Origin: Eutrophobius brisbanensis
Lineage (GTDB): Bacteria > Pseudomonadota > Gammaproteobacteria > Eutrophobiales > Eutrophobiaceae
DNA length: 64,000 nucleotides
NCBI GenBank assembly: GCA_038131795.1
Contig: JAYPQE010000003.1
Coordinates: 248,001 to 312,000, forward strand
Direction: 5' to 3'
The notes below the pieces were generated by a model. That model did no database searches and was not told where the DNA came from. It saw nothing but the letters and a program-made list of their open reading frames with translations. How positions within the stretch are numbered: the first letter of the stretch is position 1; each line of letters begins with the position of its first letter. Shown here piece after piece: positions 16,914 through 24,280 of this stretch. Position numbers and translations under genes: made by a program.

Positions 16914-18259
16914 TGATATTTAAGAAAGCGATGCCGCGGCGTACATTTTTACGCGGCCTGGGGGCGTCCGTTGCCGTGCCCATGCTGGATTCGATGTTTC
17001 CAGCGTTGGCCAATACCAGTTCGGTGAAGATGCCGCTTAGAATTGGTTATACATATAGTTCCAATGGCATAATCAAGGAGCGTTTCCGCCCCGTCAATGC
17101 CGGCGCGAACTATGAAATGTCCGACGTTGTCGGTCAGTGGGCCCAGGTAAGGGACAAGGTTCTGGTTCTCAGTAACTTGAACAATGGTGACGCCGAAAGT
17201 GTCAGCGGACACGTCGGCGGCAGTACCATGTTTCTGACCGGGTCAAAGCCGAACGAGTCATTGAGCGAAATCTACGCTGGTATTTCTGTTGACCAGGTGA
17301 TCGCCAAGCATCCTCAGTTTGGCCAGGAAACACCTCTGGATTCACTGCAGGTCTGTATCGAGAATGCTGCGGAACTTGCCGGCCAGTCTGCTGGCGGTTA
17401 TAGCTCTGCCTATACCAATACCATTTCCTGGAGCAGCCCAACATCACCCATGCCGATGATCCACCGTCCAAGGGATGTCTTTGAGAGGCTGTTTGGTGAT
17501 GCCGGTACCAATCCCGAGGCCAGAAAGGCAAGGTTACAAGAGCAAAAGAGTATCCTGGACTTTGTCATGGAAGACTTCAATCGCACCAAGAAGAAATTGG
17601 GTGCCGGTGATGCTGCGAAACTGGACGAGTTCACCACTGTTTTGCGTGATGTGGAAGCCCGTATTCAGAAGGCTGAGGCCACCGTGGATATGGATCTACC
17701 AGACATGAAGCGCCCGGTGGGTATACCAGAGTATGAAGAACACTCACGTTTGATGTATGACCTGTTACACATGGCATTTCAGACCGACATGACCAGGGTG
17801 TTTAGCTTCATGATGGCACGTGAATACAGTGAACTGGTATTCACCAACCTTGGACACTCAGATCCTTATCACCCGATAACCCATCACCGTGGTAACCCGG
17901 ACAAGATCCGCATGGCTGGTGACATCAATGTCTATCATGCCAGCCTGTTTGGTGAATTCCTTGCCAAGCTGGATGTCACCAAGGACCTGGATGGGTCCTC
18001 CTTGCTGGATAATTCCATGCTGGTCTACGGTGCAGGTATGGGTAATGCAGACATTCACAGCCAGTGGAACGTCCCGGTTGCATTAATCGGTGGTGGACGC
18101 GGTACCATCAAGGGAGGACGCCATATTGAATATAAGGAAGGTACCCCATTCGCCAATCTCCATGTCGCCATGTTAAACAAGATGGGCATAGAGACAGAGA
18201 GTTTTGGTGGTGAACTGGGTATGTCAGATGGTGAACTCGATCTGAGCAGGCCTGCTTAA
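16910..18259 (+). CDS. DUF1552 domain protein with Tat signal
   Basis: This 449-residue DUF1552 protein has an N-terminus (PRRTFLRGLGASVAVPML) carrying a twin-arginine signal, so it is exported folded. This suggests a cofactor or metal site. The fold belongs to a sulfatase-like/DUF1501-related group; the segments SGHVGGSTMFLTG, LGHSDPYHPITHHRG and LLDNSMLVYGAGMGNADIHS are typical. DUF1552 and DUF1592 proteins almost always occur as an adjacent pair, and here their genes overlap. The enzymatic role is unknown. Confidence 0.85.
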   Translation: MMIFKKAMPRRTFLRGLGASVAVPMLDSMFPALANTSSVKMPLRIGYTYSSNGIIKERFRPVNAGANYEMSDVVGQWAQVRDKVLVLSNLNNGDAESVSGHVGGSTMFLTGSKPNESLSEIYAGISVDQVIAKHPQFGQETPLDSLQVCIENAAELAGQSAGGYSSAYTNTISWSSPTSPMPMIHRPRDVFERLFGDAGTNPEARKARLQEQKSILDFVMEDFNRTKKKLGAGDAAKLDEFTTVLRDVEARIQKAEATVDMDLPDMKRPVGIPEYEEHSRLMYDLLHMAFQTDMTRVFSFMMAREYSELVFTNLGHSDPYHPITHHRGNPDKIRMAGDINVYHASLFGEFLAKLDVTKDLDGSSLLDNSMLVYGAGMGNADIHSQWNVPVALIGGGRGTIKGGRHIEYKEGTPFANLHVAMLNKMGIETESFGGELGMSDGELDLSRPA

Positions 18260-18290
18260 TCATAAAGTAAATAAGGAAAAGGTTAACGCT

Positions 18291-20153
18291 ATGTATACAG
18301 ACTTCACGAAATCCGTATATCCGGTCAAGGGAGCGACATTAGTACTTGTATTAGCTCTAATGAGTATTAATGGGGTAAGCAACGCTGCCGGTTTAAAACT
18401 GATCGATGCCGTCCGTGACCAGGACTGGTCTTTGGTTGGCGACCTGTTGAAAGACCGGGATACGGATGTGAATGCCAGAGAGGCGGACGGGGCCACTGCC
18501 CTGGCCCATGCCGTCTATCGCGATCACGTGGAGTCTGTTAAAGCGTTACTGGATGCCGGTGCTGATCCGGACCTGGCCAATGACTACGGCATTACCCCGA
18601 TGAACCTGGCCATGGAAAACCGTAGCCTGACCATGGTCAAGTTGTTACTCGATGCTGGTGCCGACCCCAACGCGGCCAACTGGAGTGGTGAGACCCTGTT
18701 GATGACGGCCGCCCGCACGGGTTTTGCAGATGCCATGGATTTGTTACTGGATGCCGGTGCAGATGTGAATGCCCAGGACCCCCGCCGTCACCAGTCTGCC
18801 CTGATGTGGGCCATTTCCTTTGGCTATCCTGAGGCGGCAAAGACCCTGGTGGAACATGGCGCTGATGTCAATGCCAGGACGATAAGGTTAAATGAGGATT
18901 TTACCCCATTGCAACTGGAAGGTTATGAGGGATCAACCGTCCATACGGTACCCATGGGTGGTTATACTCCATTATTATTTGCCGCCCGGACAGGCGATAT
19001 GGAGACCTCAAAATTCCTCATTGACCGTGGTGCTGATGTGAACGCCGTCTCTGAAACAGACGGCAGCCCATTGCTAATGGCGGCCTCACAGGGATATGAG
19101 GATCTGGCATTATATTTCCTTGAACAGGGCGCTGATCCCAATGTCACCGATGATAATGGCATGACACCACTGCATTACACCATGCGTACCGGCATCAAGG
19201 CCTTGCATGGTCAGTACACCACGGAAAAGGACATGGTATGCAACTTCGGTGGTGAAAACTTTCTTTGCCGCCCTTATGAAACCTTGAACCAGGAACAACT
19301 GGATTACCTGGTATCACCTGAATCTGAGGTCTATGTAGTCAAACCCAAGATCTATGATCGTTCAAAGCCGTTGCCAGGAGCGAATATGTTAAAACTTGCG
19401 GCGGCGCTTATGGATGCCGGTGCTGATCCCAATGCCAAGATGAAATATCCACCGGCGGCACTCCGGCTGGAACGTAATCCCTGGTTTTCCATGAATAACG
19501 CCACTCCATTTTTCCTGGCGGCTGCCAGCCAGGACCTGGACGCAGTATCCATACTGCTTGAAGAAGGTGCAGAGCCTATGATGCAAACCGAGATGCCCAG
19601 GGACCTGTTTGCAGTGCAGTCTGAAAATCCCATGGAAGATAATTCTGTGGTGGGCAATGCCAATACCCTGATGGCAGCTGTGGGTATGGGGCGACGCAGT
19701 GACCTGACTCTGGATGAAGAAGACAGGGCTGTTGAAATAGCAAAAATCCTCATCAGCCAGGGCGCGGATGTGAATGAAGCCACAGAGGCGGGCTGGACGG
19801 CATTACATGCCGCTGCCTTTTTAGGGTCAGATAAACTGGTGAGGTTATTAGTTGAAGAAGGCGCCGATATCGATGCGCAAACTGCCTGTGGTCGAACGCC
19901 CATTAGTCTGGCATTGGCAGATAGCACGGCAGGAATGCTGGATAGGACCCTGCCTCGCATAGAGACAGTGGAACTACTGCTTGATCTTGGCGCAGGTATG
20001 AAACCGCCGTCAGCACCGGTTGGATACTGTATCGGTGGCCGTGGTGGACTTGAGAATGATGAGGCGCAAAACCAACTGGTTAAAAACGCCATTGAGGCCA
20101 TTAAACAAAAGCTCGAAGAGAGAAAGGCCAATTGGGACCAGGCATCTTTATAA
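18291..20153 (+). CDS. Secreted ankyrin-repeat protein, copy 1
   Basis: This 620-residue protein has a signal peptide (about residues 1-34, ending SNAAG) and at least ten ankyrin repeats with the core DGATALAHAVYRDHVESVKA..LLDAGADP, so the repeats act in the periplasm or outside. Between two repeat blocks, about residues 310-375, lies a non-ankyrin insert with Cys317 and Cys326 (CNFGGENFLCRP). A third Cys is in the C-terminal PVGYCIGGRGGLE segment. It follows DUF1592-DUF1552 by 31 bases and is probably their operon partner. Copy 2 lies just downstream. The role is unknown; a scaffold or chaperone for the haem protein is one possibility. Confidence 0.88.
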   Translation: MYTDFTKSVYPVKGATLVLVLALMSINGVSNAAGLKLIDAVRDQDWSLVGDLLKDRDTDVNAREADGATALAHAVYRDHVESVKALLDAGADPDLANDYGITPMNLAMENRSLTMVKLLLDAGADPNAANWSGETLLMTAARTGFADAMDLLLDAGADVNAQDPRRHQSALMWAISFGYPEAAKTLVEHGADVNARTIRLNEDFTPLQLEGYEGSTVHTVPMGGYTPLLFAARTGDMETSKFLIDRGADVNAVSETDGSPLLMAASQGYEDLALYFLEQGADPNVTDDNGMTPLHYTMRTGIKALHGQYTTEKDMVCNFGGENFLCRPYETLNQEQLDYLVSPESEVYVVKPKIYDRSKPLPGANMLKLAAALMDAGADPNAKMKYPPAALRLERNPWFSMNNATPFFLAAASQDLDAVSILLEEGAEPMMQTEMPRDLFAVQSENPMEDNSVVGNANTLMAAVGMGRRSDLTLDEEDRAVEIAKILISQGADVNEATEAGWTALHAAAFLGSDKLVRLLVEEGADIDAQTACGRTPISLALADSTAGMLDRTLPRIETVELLLDLGAGMKPPSAPVGYCIGGRGGLENDEAQNQLVKNAIEAIKQKLEERKANWDQASL

Positions 20154-20186
20154 AAAGGAATTTTTAAATATTGATATATCCGTATG

Positions 20187-20224
20187 AAACGGGACTTGAA
20201 GTAATGCCTCAAGTCCCGTTTTTT
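20187..20224 (+). terminator. Intrinsic terminator between the two ankyrin genes
   Basis: Bases 20187-20199 (AAACGGGACTTGA) pair with 20209-20221 (TCAAGTCCCGTTT) around a 9-base loop, and a T run follows. This is a strong rho-independent terminator for the DUF1592-DUF1552-ankyrin operon, so ankyrin copy 2 probably has its own promoter in the following 55 bases. Confidence 0.85.
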
Positions 20225-20278
20225 ATGACAAAACAAATAGTATTTTTAATATAGTGTAGAAATTCGGGGGAGGCATGC

Positions 20279-22138
20279 ATGTCATTTGCTAGTTTTGGTA
20301 CTTTATCTCGTTTCGTATTTTTCATTTTGGTTTTGATTTCGAACATACCGTATCTTCAGGCCCAGGACATGGGGTTGATTCACGCCATCAAGTCCCAGGA
20401 CTGGATGACGGTAAATAAATTGATAAAGGACGGGGGTATAGATGTAAATGTTACCGAAGCTGACGGGACTACAGCCCTGACCCATGCAGTCTACCGGGAT
20501 CACGCAGAGTCTGTTAAAGCATTACTGGATGCGGGCGCTGATCCTGCCCTCGCAAATGATTATGGTATTACCCCCATGAATCTTGCCATGGAAAACCGTA
20601 GTTTGTCCATGGTCAGATTATTACTGGATGCCGGCGCCGACCCTAATGCGGCCAACTGGAGTGGTGAGACCCTGCTGATGACTTCTGCACGAACAGGGTT
20701 TACCGAGGCAATGGAATTATTATTAGACGCAGGTGCCGATGTCAATGCCCAGGACCCGCGCAGGCAGCAAAGTGCCTTGATGTGGGCAATAGCGTTTGAT
20801 AATCCGCAAGGGGCGAAGATTCTTATCGATCATGGTGCAGATGTAAATGCCTCGTCCATTGCATTAAATGAAGAGTTTTTGCCGCTGCAGCTGGAAGGAT
20901 ACGGGGGCACAACAATTGACGCTATCTCTATGGGAGGGTATACACCTTTGCTGTTTGCGGCCCGTGTAGGTGATCTGGAAACTGCCAGGTTACTCATTGA
21001 CCATGGTGCAGATGTGAATGCCCAATCCATTGCAGATGGTAATCCACTGATTATGGCCGCCTCTCAGGGACATGAAGATCTCGCATTATACCTGTTATCA
21101 AAAGGTGCAGACCCCAATGTAGCCGATGGTAATGGCATGACCCCGTTACATTATGCCCTCAGAGATGGCATCAAGATTTTACATGGTCGCATCATTGCCG
21201 ATAAGACCATGGTCTGTAATTTCGCCAATGAGACGTTTCTTTGTAAGCCTTTTGAGATTTTGAATGAAGAACAGCGGGAATATATGAAAGTAAGGAATGC
21301 TGAGGTATTTACCGTAGAGCCTGAATCGGGCTTTAAATATGGCTACAAGGGCGATAAATTAATGCCGGGCCACAACATGCATCGGCTGATCGGCGCACTA
21401 CTGGCCGCAGGGGCCAATCCCAATGCCAGGATGAAACAACCTCCAGGGGCCCTGAGGCTGGATATCACGCCGTGGTTTACCCTGAATAATGCCACCCCGT
21501 TTTTCCTTGCCGCCGCGGCGCAGGACGAGGTGGCCGCAGCCATGCTGTTAGAGCATTCCGCTGAGGCCCTGATGACAACTCGAATAGATGATAAATTGTT
21601 TAACAAACAGTTAAACCTTCCCGCAGAAGACAATATGGTGGTGGCCAATGCCACAACATTAATGGCGGCGGTTGGGATTGGCAGGCGCAGTGATATGACC
21701 TTTGATGAAGAGGAAAATGCCCTGCAAATAGCAAGGCGGTTAGTGGATATGGGGGCAGATGTAAATGCCAAAACCGAAAGTGGCTGGACGGCCCTTCATG
21801 CAGCTGCATTTATAGGCGCCAATAAACTAATCCGTTTCCTGGTAGAAGAGGGGGCAGAGGTTAATGTGATGAATGGTTGTGGGCAGACACCTATGGGTTT
21901 TGCCCTGGCCAATGACAGTACCGGCATGCTGGACAGGACCTTGCCCAAACCGGCAACGGCTGAGTTACTTCTGGAACTGGGTGCAGGGATGGAACCGCCA
22001 ACAGGCCCACATGGTGTCTGCGTACCCGGCCGGGGTGGTCTGGAGGCGGATGACACCCGGTTCCGGACGAAAGTTAAAGAGCGGCTGCTTCCGGTTAAGG
22101 CAGAGTTAGAGCGAAGAAAAGCCCAATGGGCTAATTAA
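20279..22138 (+). CDS. Secreted ankyrin-repeat protein, copy 2
   Basis: This 619-residue paralogue of the preceding ankyrin protein is collinear along its whole length. It has a signal peptide (residues 1-28, ending LQAQ), the same repeat units and a non-ankyrin insert with an equivalent Cys pair (CNFANETFLCKP). The C-terminal PHGVCVPGRGGLE segment is also conserved. Many blocks, for example DYGITPMNLAMENRSL, are identical between the copies, indicating a tandem duplication followed by divergence. A strong ribosome site GGGGGAGG precedes the ATG, and a terminator separates it from copy 1. Confidence 0.88.
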   Translation: MSFASFGTLSRFVFFILVLISNIPYLQAQDMGLIHAIKSQDWMTVNKLIKDGGIDVNVTEADGTTALTHAVYRDHAESVKALLDAGADPALANDYGITPMNLAMENRSLSMVRLLLDAGADPNAANWSGETLLMTSARTGFTEAMELLLDAGADVNAQDPRRQQSALMWAIAFDNPQGAKILIDHGADVNASSIALNEEFLPLQLEGYGGTTIDAISMGGYTPLLFAARVGDLETARLLIDHGADVNAQSIADGNPLIMAASQGHEDLALYLLSKGADPNVADGNGMTPLHYALRDGIKILHGRIIADKTMVCNFANETFLCKPFEILNEEQREYMKVRNAEVFTVEPESGFKYGYKGDKLMPGHNMHRLIGALLAAGANPNARMKQPPGALRLDITPWFTLNNATPFFLAAAAQDEVAAAMLLEHSAEALMTTRIDDKLFNKQLNLPAEDNMVVANATTLMAAVGIGRRSDMTFDEEENALQIARRLVDMGADVNAKTESGWTALHAAAFIGANKLIRFLVEEGAEVNVMNGCGQTPMGFALANDSTGMLDRTLPKPATAELLLELGAGMEPPTGPHGVCVPGRGGLEADDTRFRTKVKERLLPVKAELERRKAQWAN

Positions 22139-22328
22139 TATAAAAATAATTTTACATTTAAAACACTAGAATACTAAGTAAATACAACAGGTGAAATTAT
22201 CTTATTAATTTAAAAACTTTGTTAAATAGTATAAAAACAACATGATGAAAAATTAACAATTCTAATTATTATTGCTAGTATCAACTGACAATAACTATCA
22301 ATTTTTCAGTATTCCAAAGGGGGGAGTT

Positions 22329-22781
22329 ATGAAAAATGAAGTAGTTGTCCATCCGACTATCAAGTCCACTTTACTTTCAATTCTGTCTTTATGTCTGATC
22401 ACAGGTCCAATTAATCTCAACGCCCAGCAGCTGGAGGAAGTGGTCGTTACTGCACAGCGACGGGAACAATCTCTGCAGGAAGTACCTATATCCATCAATG
22501 TGTATTCCGGTGAACAGATCGATCTGCAAGGATATGAAAACCTGGACCGGTCTCGTATGTATAATGGAGGTCATTGGGACATGAATCTTTCCGGTGGCTT
22601 TGGTCCCCAGGACGGCAGCTGGAAGATCACCGGCTTTGTTCGCAATCTGAGGGAAGATCGTATTATCTTCAGACCTGAATATGACCTGACCCGGTCTGGC
22701 ATCAAATTCTCGGAAGACCGCGTGCTTTCCAAGGCATCATTTCGAAGCTACGGGATAAGGTTTGAATATAACTATAGATAA
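22329..22781 (+). pseudogene. TonB-dependent receptor with internal deletion
   Basis: The 150-codon frame begins at ATG 22329 after a GGGGGGAG ribosome site. It has a signal peptide ending LNAQ, then a typical receptor N-terminus (LEEVVVTAQRREQSLQEVPI) and the start of the plug domain. After about residue 75 (ENLDRS) it jumps to sequence typical of the last barrel strands, ending in an aromatic-rich terminal strand (SYGIRFEYNYR). TonB-dependent receptors are normally 700-1000 residues, so most of the plug and barrel is missing while the frame is kept. This looks like an in-frame deletion relic and cannot form a barrel. Confidence 0.8.
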
Positions 22782-22809
22782 ATTCCAAAATACAAGAGAT
22801 GTTATTTTA

Positions 22810-22842
22810 AAAAGCCACCTCGTAAAAGGTGGCTTTTTTTTA
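22810..22842 (+). terminator. Intrinsic terminator after the receptor relic
   Basis: AAAAGCCACCT at 22810-22820 pairs with AGGTGGCTTTT (from 22828) around a short CGTAAA loop, followed by a run of T. The stem is GC-rich in the middle and A/T-rich at the base, so it may work in both directions and also end the ABM gene on the minus strand. Confidence 0.85.
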
Positions 22843-22859
22843 TTCAAGTAGTCATCGGT

Positions 22860-23165
22860 TCAGACATCTTCCCGCCTATAGATGTAATCCAGCACATGGC
22901 GAATTCGTTCTTCGCTGTGACGCCAGGTTTTTGATTTTTCCATCCACGCTTTGTAGAAATCATACGTCAGGTGTGATTGAAATGCCGCTTCATCTTTAAA
23001 TACTTCAAATAAAAATACCAGTTGGGGATCAGACGTATCCTGCAGAACATCATAGCGGACACATCCCGGTTCCTCGCTTGAGTTGCGGGCATGGACCCTG
23101 ACATTTTTTAGAAAGTCCTCCAGGTATTCTGCCTTGACCTTTATGCGGTTAAATATTACATACAT
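22860..23165 (-). CDS. Antibiotic biosynthesis monooxygenase (ABM)-domain protein
   Basis: This protein of about 101 residues has the dimeric alpha-beta barrel (ABM/YgiN) fold. The family pattern is clear: VIFNRIKVKAEYLEDFL, then ARNSSEEPGCVRYDVLQD, then FLFEVFKDEAAFQSHL. I start it at the ATG at 23165 because the family begins with this strand and a GGAG lies just upstream; an earlier in-frame start would add 23 unrelated residues. Relatives oxidise quinols or simply bind small hydrophobic molecules. It follows a RidA gene after four bases and is probably co-transcribed with it. Confidence 0.85.
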   Translation of the reverse strand: MYVIFNRIKVKAEYLEDFLKNVRVHARNSSEEPGCVRYDVLQDTSDPQLVFLFEVFKDEAAFQSHLTYDFYKAWMEKSKTWRHSEERIRHVLDYIYRREDV

Positions 23166-23169
23166 GATC

Positions 23170-23556
23170 CTATTCCTCTCCGGCACCGATGATTGCAATA
23201 GCTTCAACTTCCACCACCAGACCTTCTCTTGCAAGTGAAGAGATACCCACCAGGGTAGAGCAGGGTTTTCGCCCGGGAAAAAATTCTGCCCGTGCCCGGC
23301 TGAAGTCTGTACGGTGATCTATATCTGTCAGGAATACGGTGATTTTCACGATATCGGCCATTTTGCCGCCTGCGGCCTCTACCAGTGCCTTGATCTTCTC
23401 CAGGCACGAAATTGACTGTTGATAGGGGTCTGCATCGGGGTCGGTGGCAATCATGCCTGACAGAAAGACCTGCTGTCCCACTATCAGGCAGTTGGAAAAA
23501 TTGTGACCTTCAGGTTCTGGGACACCGGGGCTGGTAATTTGTACGATTGAGTCCAT
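23170..23556 (-). CDS. RidA-family protein, catabolic-type
   Basis: This 128-residue member of the RidA/YjgF/UK114 family has VFLSGMIATDPDADPYQQ, the KIKALVEAAGGKMADIVKITVF core and a PGRKPCSTLVGISSLA segment. In archetypal RidA (reactive enamine/imine deaminase) an arginine in an R-x-A-x-G context is catalytic. Here the equivalent stretch reads CSTLVGIS, so this probably belongs to one of the Rid subfamilies without that Arg. It pairs with an ABM protein and diverges from a molybdenum hydroxylase, suggesting a role in small-molecule catabolism. A second RidA is at 57223-57609. Confidence 0.87.
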   Translation of the reverse strand: MDSIVQITSPGVPEPEGHNFSNCLIVGQQVFLSGMIATDPDADPYQQSISCLEKIKALVEAAGGKMADIVKITVFLTDIDHRTDFSRARAEFFPGRKPCSTLVGISSLAREGLVVEVEAIAIIGAGEE

Positions 23557-23824
23557 AGTCTTACCTTAATTGCTGTAAATCCTGAATCATACCTTTAGCA
23601 GAGCCATAATGGCTACCTTCAAGCAGAGGGGTTATTTATGAAAGAGTCGAAAATACTCTTGATAAGCAATTTTTATTTAATAGTAAATATATGTCTTGCC
23701 CTCGTAAGCTCTGCTTATTTTATCGTCCATAGAGGTTTGACAGACCATGGGCTTGGGTGTAGCGTCTTACGTCAATATTTTATGAAAACTAATGCTTGTT
23801 TCTCTTCAAACAGGAGGGGGAGAT

Positions 23825-24277
23825 ATGATTGAATTTACACTGAATGGGAAGGTGGTATCCCTGGATGCCGATAATGACACACCGTTACTCTGGGTCATAC
23901 GTGACGAGGTCAATCTGACCGGGACAAAATACGGCTGTGGGGCAGGATTATGTGGCGCCTGTACCGTTCATGTTGATGGTAAGGCCCTACGTTCCTGTGC
24001 TATTAAGGTTGGTGACGTGGCCAATACCAGTATCACAACAATTGAAGGCCTGTCACCTGATGATTCCCACCCGTTACAAAAGGCCTGGATTGCCGAGCAG
24101 GTTCCACAATGCGGATATTGTCAGTCCGGTCAGATTATGAAGGCCGCTGAATTGCTGGCAGACAACCCCAAACCCAGCCGGGATGAAATTATACGGCATA
24201 TGGACGGTAACATTTGCCGCTGTGGGACGTATAACCGAATTCTTGCTGCAATCGAACGTGCAACGGTGGAGGGTTAA
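23825..24277 (+). CDS. Molybdenum hydroxylase, [2Fe-2S] subunit (isoquinoline 1-oxidoreductase alpha type)
   Basis: This 150-residue iron-sulfur subunit has a plant-type cluster with Cys38, Cys43, Cys46 and Cys58, and a C-terminal helical-bundle cluster with Cys96, Cys99, Cys131 and Cys133 (QCGYCQSG and ICRCGTY). It shuttles electrons from the molybdopterin subunit encoded four bases downstream. I use the ATG at 23825, which has a strong AGGAGGGGGAG upstream, instead of the in-frame start at 23792. There is no separate FAD subunit, as in the isoquinoline 1-oxidoreductase group, whose electrons usually pass to a cytochrome c; no such gene is seen here. Confidence 0.92.
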   Translation: MIEFTLNGKVVSLDADNDTPLLWVIRDEVNLTGTKYGCGAGLCGACTVHVDGKALRSCAIKVGDVANTSITTIEGLSPDDSHPLQKAWIAEQVPQCGYCQSGQIMKAAELLADNPKPSRDEIIRHMDGNICRCGTYNRILAAIERATVEG

Positions 24278-24280
24278 GCT

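Noticed and set aside
18291..22138. Repeated sequence in the ankyrin genes as a CRISPR or mobile repeat
   Set aside because: The repeats encode ankyrin units in frame, are imperfect at DNA level and have no spacers.
23638..23832. A 64-residue ORF upstream of the molybdenum hydroxylase, with a hydrophobic segment
   Set aside because: It overlaps the start of the next gene, its C-terminal half looks like non-coding sequence, and no family was recognised. I leave it out, though a small membrane peptide is not excluded.
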